Origin: Brumimicrobium sp051745635
Lineage (GTDB): Bacteria; Bacteroidota; Bacteroidia; Flavobacteriales_D; Crocinitomicaceae
Reading direction: 5' to 3'
DNA: 15,902 nt
Assembly: GCA_051745635.1 (NCBI GenBank)
Contig: JBNJEH010000068.1
Coordinates: 1-15,902, forward strand
A model generated the notes under the pieces. The model was not told the DNA's origin and did not search any database. It saw only the letters and a list, made by a program, of their open reading frames with translations. The translations under genes and the position numbers were made by a program. Below, piece after piece: positions 1 through 6,513 of this stretch; position 1 is the first letter of the stretch; each line of letters opens with the position of its first letter.

Positions 1-83
1 CGTTAGGGATAGCAGCGGATATCCTTTTTGAGCGTCAGCGAGAAAATATAGCAGCGAATAGCCCGACCGTCAGGGAACGCCCA
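1..83 (+). repeat. Structured intergenic repeat, copy A
   Basis: This segment shares its first and last blocks almost exactly with 6314-6385. Both copies hold GCAGCGGATATCCTTTTTGA, AAAATATA, GCGAATAGCCCGACCG and CAGGGAACGCCC, while the roughly 10 bases in the centre differ. Conserved flanks around a variable centre suggest a folded element whose inner loop can drift. GGATA and TATCC near the left end can pair. The repeat abuts the 3' end of the nuclease gene that stops at 96. I recall similar elements in other Bacteroidota genomes but cannot check this. It may extend past the window edge. Confidence 0.7.
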
Positions 84-95
84 AAAACTCATTCT

Positions 96-1937
96 CTACT
101 TCACCTTCAACGCCTTTAATATCTTATCATCACTAATCAACGCATCTCGCATCAACAGATTCACCGGGAAGACCTGATGTTTTGCTTTTTTGAAACCATT
201 CCAGATGTTGAGTAAGACATCGCTGGTGATCAGGGAGAGGTTCAAGTCGATATCCAGGTCGCAATCCTCTACAAAGTCCGGTGAGAATTCGGGCGCTACC
301 AATAACGTTTTGATCACGCGGTATCCGTTTTGGCTCAAATGCTTTTGGTAGGATTTGATCTGGCGCGAACAACTGGAGAATTTGTTGAACTTCTTTGATT
401 TTAGTGTTTTACACTCTACGATGATGACTTCTTTTTCTTTGGTCTTGATCAAGATGTCGATCTTATCTTTTCGGTCGTTGACTTGCTTGCGGAGTTCTTC
501 GTCTACATGAAAGCCGAGATCCTCAAACAAGAGTTTGGTCACTTCTTCGAATTTCACGCCGAGTTCCGAGGAGTTCAGGTGAATGTTGTTCGAACGGAGC
601 GCTTCGAGGTCTCTGTTGCCGATGTGTTCGTAATTTTCAATGTAGATACTTTCCGTGTCGGTGTAGTGTTCGAGAATGTTTTGCACGTTATCGCCGCGGG
701 TCTTTACGCCGGTGGCCTCACAAAAGGCTTTGATCTGATTTTTCGTGAGGAGGTCGAGTAAATCCCTCGGTTTGATGTTGTGATCGGTCAGAAATGCGCT
801 GTCGATCACCAGTTCCTCTCTGAATTGAAATTCGTTTTTGAGGAAAGCGTTGAATTTCGGCAGGTGCTTTTCAATGTCTTTGCACAGTTTGTTGTATCCC
901 TCGGCCGATATACCGATCGTTTCATCGCGCTCCATTTTATTGAAGTGCTCGATTACACGGTCAATCTTTTCATCGATGGTCGTTCCTTTAGCATCCATAC
1001 CTAGGTTTTCCATCACGGTATTGACTTCCTTTTTACGGTCCGTAAGCGTTAAGCCCTCTTTGTGAATTCCCTTTTTCAAGATACTGCGTACCGAAATCCC
1101 CTGATTGATGATGCTTTTGATCTTTTCTTCCGCTTCAATTCCGCGTTGATTGATGTTATGCTTCTTACAAATGGCGTTGAGCTGCGGACTCTTCAGCGAT
1201 TTGAGTAAGCGACGCATGTATTTGTCGGCAATGCTTTTTCCACGGAGTTCGCGCAATACTTTTACCACTTCGTCGGGTACATACACATTGCTTTCTTTCT
1301 TGTGGAAGAAAATGATCGATAAGTCTTTCAACTGTTTGATGATGGTGTCGATCGGTAAGGTATCCAGCGGTACGATGCTGAAGTTGATCAATCGGATTTC
1401 TTCATTCGAAAGGTCGAGTTCTTCGGCTAATGTTTGCAGGATGGAATATTCATCCGTGGTGACTTTTTTGTCTAAGTTACTGGATTCGTCGTTGGTGTAG
1501 GCTGTCTTCACACAGCTTCTATAGATTTGATAATCTCTTAACCGCGCTTCTTCAATGTCTTTGGATTCTTCGTCAATTGACTTTATAAATGCTTTGCTGT
1601 CTTTTTCTAATTGCGCGATCTCTTTTTTGTAGATGTCTTCAAACCAGAAGTCTTGCAAAATGCTGTTTCCGTCTCGGATCAGTATATCGATAAAGATGTC
1701 TACCTGAGACAGGTTATTGGCTAATTCTTCCTTGAGCTGAGCTTTGTAGGCGTCTTTCAATAGCATGAAGACTTTCGCGAGTCGCTCATATTCTAATTCT
1801 TTGATCTGACGATTGTTTTCCAGGATCTCATCGATTTTATCGGAGTCTGGGGCTTCATCGATCAGTGCACTCAACATTTTAAAAAAGGACGTTTTTTCAA
1901 TGGTGTTGGTTTTGTTGAGGGTGTCGAGTAATTTCAT
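96..1937 (-). CDS. PD-(D/E)XK restriction-like endonuclease with SAP-like repeats
   Basis: This 613-residue protein has a C-terminal nuclease domain of the Mrr/Holliday-junction-resolvase type at about residues 458-560. It shows the helix VKFEEVTKLLFEDLGF, then Asp494 in DKIDILIK and Glu508/Lys510 in IIVECKTL, the D-x(13)-E-x-K signature, followed by Gln526. Upstream lie three helix-Gly-helix units resembling SAP-type DNA-binding motifs at about 244-281, 296-332 and 396-425. The first 150 residues are charged and helical, possibly coiled coil. No ATPase, helicase or methyltransferase domain is visible. The ATG start is preceded by a near-consensus -7 box (TACCTTTA) at 1966-1959. Position beside a restriction cassette suggests a role in defence against foreign DNA, which is inference. 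The exact family is not recognised; a DNA repair nuclease is the main alternative. Confidence 0.8.
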   Translation of the reverse strand: MKLLDTLNKTNTIEKTSFFKMLSALIDEAPDSDKIDEILENNRQIKELEYERLAKVFMLLKDAYKAQLKEELANNLSQVDIFIDILIRDGNSILQDFWFEDIYKKEIAQLEKDSKAFIKSIDEESKDIEEARLRDYQIYRSCVKTAYTNDESSNLDKKVTTDEYSILQTLAEELDLSNEEIRLINFSIVPLDTLPIDTIIKQLKDLSIIFFHKKESNVYVPDEVVKVLRELRGKSIADKYMRRLLKSLKSPQLNAICKKHNINQRGIEAEEKIKSIINQGISVRSILKKGIHKEGLTLTDRKKEVNTVMENLGMDAKGTTIDEKIDRVIEHFNKMERDETIGISAEGYNKLCKDIEKHLPKFNAFLKNEFQFREELVIDSAFLTDHNIKPRDLLDLLTKNQIKAFCEATGVKTRGDNVQNILEHYTDTESIYIENYEHIGNRDLEALRSNNIHLNSSELGVKFEEVTKLLFEDLGFHVDEELRKQVNDRKDKIDILIKTKEKEVIIVECKTLKSKKFNKFSSCSRQIKSYQKHLSQNGYRVIKTLLVAPEFSPDFVEDCDLDIDLNLSLITSDVLLNIWNGFKKAKHQVFPVNLLMRDALISDDKILKALKVK

Positions 1938-1958
1938 AGCAGCGTTTTGTTGAGTTTT

Positions 1959-1966
1959 TAAAGGTA
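1959..1966 (-). promoter_or_regulatory. Near-consensus -7 box for the nuclease gene
   Basis: The minus strand reads TACCTTTA, one base off the Bacteroidota -7 consensus TAnnTTTG, and it ends 21 bases upstream of the ATG at 1937. No clear -33 TTG was found, so the call rests on position and the near match. Confidence 0.35.
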
Positions 1967-1987
1967 GGAAAATTTTATTGATTTCAA

Positions 1988-2251
1988 TCAGCCATCTGCA
2001 ACGGCATATGACGAATACCCGGACTCCATGTATCGATTCTTTCTGTACTTTTCCTTTTTCTTCGGTGGTTTATCTGAGAAACAGAGTACTAAAGACGCCC
2101 AGATATATGGAATTAACCAGGTTAAAACAATGTTTACTCTTTTCGTATTTAGGGGTAATTTGAAGGATCGGATGAGTTTTCGAGTGGCAAGAATATTGAG
2201 TATTAGTGCGATCAGAATGAAAACGATTTGTATGTAGTTTTCCGCTATCAT
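1988..2251 (-). CDS. Small two-helix membrane protein
   Basis: This 87-residue protein has two hydrophobic segments, at about residues 5-24 and 40-58. Between them is a basic stretch (TRKLIRSFKLPLNTKR), and a Lys/Arg-rich tail follows (KPPKKKEKYRKNR). The layout resembles small phospholipase-D N-terminal-like or signal-anchor membrane proteins, but no diagnostic motif is present, so no function is assigned. Its ATG lies 13 bases after the stop of the GldL-like gene (2265), so the two are probably cotranscribed. The 50-base gap to the nuclease gene holds a separate promoter-like box. Confidence 0.6.
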   Translation of the reverse strand: MIAENYIQIVFILIALILNILATRKLIRSFKLPLNTKRVNIVLTWLIPYIWASLVLCFSDKPPKKKEKYRKNRYMESGYSSYAVADG

Positions 2252-2264
2252 TTTTCACTCATTC

Positions 2265-2789
2265 TTAATTGTTTTTAAGCCCATGAATTTCATTGATCAT
2301 TTTATGATATACCTCCTCCTCTTTTCTTCGAAGTTCAATGTTGTTAGGGTCTTGATCAACAGCTTTTACCGCTTCGATATACTCGGGGTATTCTCCATAC
2401 TTTATTTCAAGTAACGTTATTCCGGAGATTGTCAATGCTGCAGTTCCTATTAAAGTAACAATGCCGGATCGAATGAAAATCCCTTTATAAAATGTCGTAG
2501 CTCTTGACTTGCTATATCTCACTGATGCGACAATTGTTGAGATGATAAGTGCTAAAAAACCCGTGAGTATTATGAAAGATGATCCGGGCCAAACCATAAC
2601 TTTAAAGAAAATGCCGGTCACCAATATATAGAGGGTCACTCCGAAACAAACAGCACCGAGATAACGCATGGCTGAAGTACCTCGATAGGCTTTTTTCTTG
2701 AATAAGTCGGTAATAGAAAAATCGTTGAACAAAGCAAAGCCGAATAATAGATAGAAAAAGGTCAAGGAAGTAAAAGCTGCAATTGTCAA
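2265..2789 (-). CDS. GldL-like multi-pass membrane protein, main fragment of a frameshifted gene
   Basis: The 174-residue frame has three to four membrane helices and a charged cytoplasmic-type tail (about residues 125-174, rich in Glu and Lys). The segment VTGIFFKVMVWPGSSFIILT resembles the G-x-x-FK-x-x-x-WPG membrane hairpin of GldL and related Bacteroidota proteins. The only start in this frame is a TTG inside what should be the first hairpin. The missing N-terminus lies just upstream in another frame (2786-2872). Adding one T to the T4 run at 2788-2791 (minus strand) would join them into about 202 residues with two hairpins (GGIFLTIAAF at the join). The gene is broken, misread, or expressed by slippage. 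Not GldL itself: the charged periplasmic domain is absent and no gliding genes are near. Confidence 0.65.
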   Translation of the reverse strand: MTIAAFTSLTFFYLLFGFALFNDFSITDLFKKKAYRGTSAMRYLGAVCFGVTLYILVTGIFFKVMVWPGSSFIILTGFLALIISTIVASVRYSKSRATTFYKGIFIRSGIVTLIGTAALTISGITLLEIKYGEYPEYIEAVKAVDQDPNNIELRRKEEEVYHKMINEIHGLKNN

Positions 2790-2872
2790 AAGATTCCACC
2801 AGAAACAAGGTTATAGCTTAAAATAGCACCTATAAAGGTTAGTGCTGCAAGAATGATCTCAATTTTTTTCAT
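2786..2872 (-). pseudogene. Out-of-frame N-terminus of the GldL-like gene
   Basis: A 28-codon frame starts at ATG 2872 with MKKIEIILAALTFIGAIL, the usual opening of this Bacteroidota membrane family. It runs through NLVSGGIF to TGA at 2788-2786. The next family residues continue in the frame that starts at 2789. A TAnnTTTG box (TATATTTG, 2893-2886) lies 13 bases before this ATG, so this is where translation should begin. The break is a single-base difference at a run of four T. Confidence 0.65.
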
Positions 2873-2885
2873 CGATAGCATTTTT

Positions 2886-2893
2886 CAAATATA
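2886..2893 (-). promoter_or_regulatory. TAnnTTTG -7 box of the GldL-like gene
   Basis: The minus strand reads TATATTTG, an exact match to the Bacteroidota -7 consensus. Thirteen bases separate it from the ATG at 2872, which supports that upstream start rather than the TTG at 2789. Confidence 0.5.
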
Positions 2894-2978
2894 GCAGTAT
2901 TATTTTTTTCAGAGGCTTGTTTGTTGCATTTACAAATTGAACTTACACCTTAGTTGAAGCAAGTGTAACTTTTTTATC

Positions 2979-3000
2979 AAATAGCCCAACCGTGAGGACA
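2979..3000 (+). repeat. Degenerate fragment of the structured repeat
   Basis: AATAGCCCAACCGTGAGGAC differs at only a few positions from the right-hand part of copies A and B (AATAGCCCGACCGTCAGGGA). The left part is not recognisable. It is probably a decayed copy; the short length keeps confidence low. Confidence 0.35.
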
Positions 3001-3195
3001 TGCATTGAAATTCGATGTTAGGAATATTGTATTGAGGACACCGTCGCTTTATCAGAATGCTGCGTTAATTTGTTGTGGACTAGCTAACAAGGAAAAGTGA
3101 CCGGACATAAGAATAGGGTCTATACATTTTGTTCTACCGTGTTTAGCAGGTGAAATTAGTTTTTACCCAACTATTTATTTCAAAAATTCTTTACA

Positions 3196-3210
3196 CGTAA
3201 ATAATTTACG
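3196..3210. promoter_or_regulatory. 15-base palindrome, candidate operator
   Basis: CGTAAATAATTTACG is a perfect inverted repeat with 7-base arms and one central base, about 100 bases upstream of the methylase start. TTTACAC-type half-sites also recur nearby (3190-3196 and 3225-3232). Symmetry of this size suits a dimeric repressor or activator, but no regulator gene is adjacent. It may be chance in AT-rich DNA. Confidence 0.3.
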
Positions 3211-3260
3211 ATCTGCAGGCTTACTTTTACACTTAGAAAAAGCACAATGTTAATAAATAG

Positions 3261-3265
3261 CCAGG
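3261..3265. promoter_or_regulatory. CCWGG site in the methylase promoter
   Basis: CCAGG lies 45 bases upstream of the methylase ATG, directly before a TTG that could serve as the -33 element (3268-3270 or 3271-3273). It is the inferred target of both the methylase and the restriction enzyme of this cassette, so methylation or methylase binding here could feed back on transcription. The regulatory role is inference. Confidence 0.35.
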
Positions 3266-3295
3266 TCTTGTTGTAAAAAATGAGCAGGTAAACTT

Positions 3296-3303
3296 TAAAT
3301 TTG
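3296..3303 (+). promoter_or_regulatory. TAnnTTTG -7 box of the methylase gene
   Basis: TAAATTTG matches the Bacteroidota -7 consensus exactly and ends only 7 bases before the ATG at 3311. Transcription would begin at or just before the start codon, so the mRNA may be leaderless. No Shine-Dalgarno sequence is seen. Confidence 0.55.
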
Positions 3304-3310
3304 TATAGCT

Positions 3311-4540
3311 ATGAAGTATTCCCAGATTAGAAAAAAATTAGTATCCAAAGAGTCTCACTGGCTTGATGACGGAGCAGCCTATGCCACGCATTTATTGCAG
3401 TGCAGGGAGAATGGAGCAACATCTTATTTTCAGACCGAAGCTGAGGAGTACGTGGAACGATTGAAAATCGAAGATTTTGACTATTCGATACCATTTGAAT
3501 ATGACGTTCCCTTTCCGCCGCCGAAAATTCCGGATTTCAAATTTGTAGATTTGTTTGCGGGAATTGGAGGAATCCGCATTGCATTTCAGGAACAAAACGG
3601 GAAATCTGTTTTTTCCTCGGAGTGGAATAAATATGCCAAGAAAACTTATGATGCTAATTTTGGCGAAGTTCCTTTCGGGGATATCACAAAGGTCGATGAG
3701 AAACAAATTCCGGATCACGACGTTCTCGTGGGAGGGTTTCCGTGTCAACCGTTTAGTATAGCCGGAGTATCCAAGAAAAAGAGCCTGGGGAAACAACATG
3801 GGTTCTTAGATGAGACGCAGGGAACCTTGTTTTTTGATGTTTGTCGTATACTGAAGGAGAAAAAGCCCAAAGCATTTCTGCTTGAAAATGTAAAGAATCT
3901 AACTTCTCATGATAAAGGGAATACATTTAAGGTAATCAAGAAGACCCTGAAAAAATTGGGTTATAGTGTAAAAACGAAAGTACTGGATGCAAAATATTAT
4001 GTTCCGCAACATCGCGAGCGTATATTTATCGTAGGATTCAGAGAGGAGGATTTTCCTGAAAGTGTAGATTTCTCGTTCCCTGAACCGCCTGAGTATTCGC
4101 CGAGAGTAAAAGATATTCTGCAAAAGCGAGTAGATCCGAAATACACGTTATCTGACAAGTTGTGGAATTACTTGCAGCAATATGCACAGAAACATCGTGA
4201 AAAGGGAAATGGATTTGGATTTGGACTTGTCAACATGGATGGTGTGACCAGAACGCTTAGTGCACGATATTACAAAGATGGGTCGGAGGTACTTGTCCCA
4301 CAGAGTAAGAAGAATCCACGTAGGTTAACTCCCGTAGAGTGTAAGCGTCTGATGGGATTCCCGGAGGAGTTTAAGGTGAAAAATATCGGTGTGTCTGATA
4401 CGCAGCTCTATAAACAGTTTGGAAACTCTGTTGCTGTACCTGTGGTTAAAGCGGTGGCAAAGGAGATGGTTGAGAGTATGAAGAGATATAACGAAGCCCA
4501 TAACAAAAAGAATGTGTCAGTTAAACAACTAGTTCGATAA
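3311..4540 (+). CDS. dcm: DNA (cytosine-5-)-methyltransferase, Dcm/M.EcoRII type (CCWGG)
   Basis: This 409-residue enzyme transfers a methyl group from S-adenosylmethionine to C5 of cytosine. The C5-methylase motifs appear in order: I, FVDLFAGIGG (78-87); IV, GGFPCQPF with the attacking Cys145; VI, ENV (192-194); VIII, QHRERI (233-238); IX, RRLTPVECKRLMGFP (337-351); X, QFGNSVAVPV (369-378). The stretches SEWNKYAKKTY, AGVSKKKSLGKQHGF, QGTLFFDV and VTRTLSARYYKDG closely follow E. coli Dcm and M.EcoRII, so the target is very probably CCWGG (inner C). An N-terminal extension of about 75 residues is also normal in that group. It converges on vsr with a 12-base overlap. The paired EcoRII-type endonuclease makes this the protective half of a type II system. 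Confidence 0.95.
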   Translation: MKYSQIRKKLVSKESHWLDDGAAYATHLLQCRENGATSYFQTEAEEYVERLKIEDFDYSIPFEYDVPFPPPKIPDFKFVDLFAGIGGIRIAFQEQNGKSVFSSEWNKYAKKTYDANFGEVPFGDITKVDEKQIPDHDVLVGGFPCQPFSIAGVSKKKSLGKQHGFLDETQGTLFFDVCRILKEKKPKAFLLENVKNLTSHDKGNTFKVIKKTLKKLGYSVKTKVLDAKYYVPQHRERIFIVGFREEDFPESVDFSFPEPPEYSPRVKDILQKRVDPKYTLSDKLWNYLQQYAQKHREKGNGFGFGLVNMDGVTRTLSARYYKDGSEVLVPQSKKNPRRLTPVECKRLMGFPEEFKVKNIGVSDTQLYKQFGNSVAVPVVKAVAKEMVESMKRYNEAHNKKNVSVKQLVR

Positions 4541-4909
4541 GATTGAAGCTTTTAGATCCTTTAGACTTTCCTGAATTTTATCTTTTTTGAGTTGGCATTC
4601 CCATATTGTTACCACTTTCCAGCCATTTTCTTTTAATAGCTGATGTGCTTTTTCGTCATTTTCAATATTCCTGTTGATTTTGTTGAGCCACCATTCCTTT
4701 CGGGTTTTAGGAATTACAAAGTACTTACATCCTTGATGTCCGTGCCAGAAGCATCCATGAACAAATATTACAGTATCGTATTTGGGTAGAACAATATCCG
4801 GTTTTCCAGGCAGGTCTTTTCTATGTAAACGGAAACGAAAACCTTCAGCGTGTAAAAACTTTCTGACCTTTATTTCTGGTTTGGTGTTCTTCGATTTGAT
4901 CTTGCTCAT
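4529..4909 (-). CDS. vsr: Very short patch repair (Vsr) mismatch endonuclease, N-terminus frameshifted
   Basis: Vsr nicks beside T:G mismatches left when 5-methylcytosine in CCWGG deaminates, starting repair back to C:G. Family motifs: SKIKSKNTKPE at the N-terminus, the active-site Asp38 in LPGKPDIVL, HGCFWHGHQGC (51-61), and WEC near the C-terminus. Cys53, His58, Cys61 and Cys105 fit the Vsr zinc site. From ATG 4909 the product is 126 residues. The usual N-terminus (MSDVH...QRSYN, compare E. coli MADVH...RSKNM) is encoded just upstream at 4949-4910 but is one base out of frame at an A7 run (4931-4925). With A6 the protein would be 139 residues. Its original start overlaps the stop of the restriction gene as TAATG, so the two are translationally coupled. 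The 3' end overlaps the methylase gene by 12 bases. Confidence 0.92.
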   Translation of the reverse strand: MSKIKSKNTKPEIKVRKFLHAEGFRFRLHRKDLPGKPDIVLPKYDTVIFVHGCFWHGHQGCKYFVIPKTRKEWWLNKINRNIENDEKAHQLLKENGWKVVTIWECQLKKDKIQESLKDLKASILSN

Positions 4910-4949
4910 GTTGTATGAGCGTTGTTTTTTTAGAGTGAACGTCTGACAT
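4910..4949 (-). pseudogene. Out-of-frame first 13 codons of vsr, with A7 tract
   Basis: ATG 4949-4947 overlaps the restriction-gene stop (TAATG). It reads Met-Ser-Asp-Val-His-Ser-Lys-Lys before the A7 run (4931-4925), after which the frame is lost. Dropping one A gives MSDVHSKKQRSYN directly joined to MSKIKSKNTKPE, a canonical Vsr N-terminus. The overlap and the residue match both show this was the ancestral start. The break may be a true mutation, a reading error, or a slippage switch. Confidence 0.8.
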
Positions 4950-6157
4950 TAAACCGTTTTGCTTTTTACCAGTGTTATGAATTCTTTCAGATCAATAAGG
5001 TCTGGTTGTTGTTCAGCGGTATATGTTTCTTTTAAGGGTTCTGGTATTACCAGTTGCAGATTTTGTTCCTGCATTTCTGTAGTTTGATTGATACTGATTG
5101 CAGGTTGCAAAGTAACGAGGTGTTTTCTCTCGATCCGATCAGCTTCAGAGAGTACTTGTCTCCAGCGATCTTTTGCAGTGGTTTTAACTCCAAGCATTGT
5201 TAATAAGCTTGAATCAAACTGATCATCGTGGTACTTCTCAATACTCGGAAATAAGAAATCAGGCTTGTTTTTTCGTTCCGTATTCTTTCCTTTTGAAAAT
5301 GCGACTTGATGCTCAAGAAATATAGCCTCCAGATGATTCTCAAATGAATGACCAGCCCTGGATTTTCTTCTGTTTTGTACACTCAGGGAATATTTCACGA
5401 ATGCATCCACGTCCAATCCATCCTCTCCAAATCCTTCTTTCAGCCGTTTTGAGACAATGTGTTTTTCAAGTGTTTTAAATAACAGCTCTTCTCTTTCCAG
5501 CCATGCAATTAATGTCTTATCTGGTTCCTCAACGGGAGAAACATCGTTTGAAAGTGTTGTACGTGCAAATTTCGAGAAGTCAGATGTTTTTGGAAAGGTC
5601 TCTCCAAAAACACCAATGATTTGTTCCAGATAGCCAGGCTCAGATTCTTCTACTTCAAACCCAAGTGTTTCAATCACCTGTTTCCCGGCGAAGTTTAATT
5701 CCTGGTCGTGTTCAACTATATTTCTGACTATATATTTGTTTTCTACTTCCTGAAGACCAAATAACCATTTCATTTGTCTTTCTGCTGTTGATCCTTCGAC
5801 TGCAATGATAACTGCTAATTCATTTTCACCTGTTTTCCCGATAATCAAAAGATCTCCATCTAAAGCAGATGAAATAACAGGGTTTGGCGTATAATAGAGT
5901 CTAAATTCAGTTCTCGTCGGATGATTTTCCCGGGCGTCATACCATGTTAATGTTCCCTCTTCAATTAATGTCTCATCCTCGTTATCTGTTAGATAAATAA
6001 ACTTCCCTGAGAAACTTCTTCTGGTCTCTCCAAAAAAAGCTTTGAATTCACTAATACCGTTAAACTCATGTTGGTTTGATTTTTCAGGATTCGTTTCAAC
6101 CGCACTGAGTCGTTTAGCTCCTATTCCGGAGAAATAGTTTGATAAGGCTTGCTCCAT
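4949..6157 (-). CDS. ecoRIIR: EcoRII-type restriction endonuclease (CCWGG)
   Basis: This 402-residue protein is close to EcoRII (404) in length and layout. The C-terminal catalytic domain (about 210-402) carries SVQNRRKSRAGHSFENHLEAI, NKPDFLFP, and VKTTAKDRWRQVLSEADRI. The probable catalytic residues are Glu273, Asp300 and Lys325, with Tyr309 matching EcoRII Tyr308. The N-terminal half, including KRLSAVET, corresponds to the effector DNA-binding domain but is much less conserved. EcoRII is a type IIE enzyme that cuts 5' of CCWGG and needs a second bound site. The matching methylase on the opposite strand supports the specificity. The ATG at 6157 gives a family-like N-terminus. vsr follows with a TAATG overlap. 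No consensus -7 box was seen within 250 bases upstream. Confidence 0.93.
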   Translation of the reverse strand: MEQALSNYFSGIGAKRLSAVETNPEKSNQHEFNGISEFKAFFGETRRSFSGKFIYLTDNEDETLIEEGTLTWYDARENHPTRTEFRLYYTPNPVISSALDGDLLIIGKTGENELAVIIAVEGSTAERQMKWLFGLQEVENKYIVRNIVEHDQELNFAGKQVIETLGFEVEESEPGYLEQIIGVFGETFPKTSDFSKFARTTLSNDVSPVEEPDKTLIAWLEREELLFKTLEKHIVSKRLKEGFGEDGLDVDAFVKYSLSVQNRRKSRAGHSFENHLEAIFLEHQVAFSKGKNTERKNKPDFLFPSIEKYHDDQFDSSLLTMLGVKTTAKDRWRQVLSEADRIERKHLVTLQPAISINQTTEMQEQNLQLVIPEPLKETYTAEQQPDLIDLKEFITLVKSKTV

Positions 6158-6313
6158 CGCGTTTATTTTTTTATGAAACTAATAAATCTTATCAAAAGAT
6201 TCAATCATCATTTTTCCCGACAGCATAAAAACTCCTTAGTTACAGGATCCCCCTGCATAAGGGATTACTTCACTAAATGTTTTTTTCATAATGTGTTCAG
6301 TGAATGTGCATTT

Positions 6314-6385
6314 GCAGCGGATATCCTTTTTGAGGATTGGCAAGAAAATATATGAGCGAATAGCCCGACCGACAGGGAACGCCCA
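6314..6385 (+). repeat. Structured intergenic repeat, copy B
   Basis: Same orientation as copy A at 1-83. The left block GCAGCGGATATCCTTTTTGA and the right block GAGCGAATAGCCCGACCG, then CAGGGAACGCCC, are near-identical. The centre reads GGATTGGCAAG instead of GCGTCAGCGAG. In this copy TTTTTG and CAAGAAAA can pair, giving a central hairpin. With copy A it brackets about 6.2 kb that includes the nuclease and restriction genes. Confidence 0.7.
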
Positions 6386-6411
6386 GATTATAATCCATAG
6401 TTGCTAGTGTT

Positions 6412-6513
6412 CAACCTGACTTCTCACCGAATCTTCTCTAACGACAAACAGGGATCTCACCGTCGGTGGACGGTTCGATACGACGGTTGTTTTGGGGGGT
6501 AGTGTCGTCGCGC
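6412..6513 (+). repeat. Dispersed repeat module X, copy 1
   Basis: About 100 bases are repeated at 9007-9108 with only scattered differences and small length changes in a G run. The conserved core contains ACCGTC-GGTG-GACGGT, and also CCGTCG pairing with CGACGG about 15 bases later. The two hairpins share bases and would exclude each other. There is no coding potential. Confidence 0.75.

Larger units (their letters stand above)
2873..3310. other. Divergent intergenic region upstream of the methylase
   Basis: These 438 bases hold no convincing gene. They contain the -7 box of the GldL-like gene, a degenerate piece of the structured repeat (2979-3000), a 15-base palindrome (3196-3210), a CCWGG site (3261-3265) and the methylase -7 box (3296-3303). 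The sequence is clearly AT-rich. Confidence 0.6.

Noticed and set aside
483..1500. Several plus-strand frames of 74-116 codons
   Set aside because: All are antisense to the nuclease gene, have no family motifs and begin without recognisable signals.
3392..4123. Minus-strand frames of 74-135 codons
   Set aside because: They lie opposite the methylase, which has every C5-methylase motif in order.
6149..6355. 68-codon plus-strand frame
   Set aside because: It overlaps the start of the restriction gene and runs into repeat copy B, with no family resemblance.
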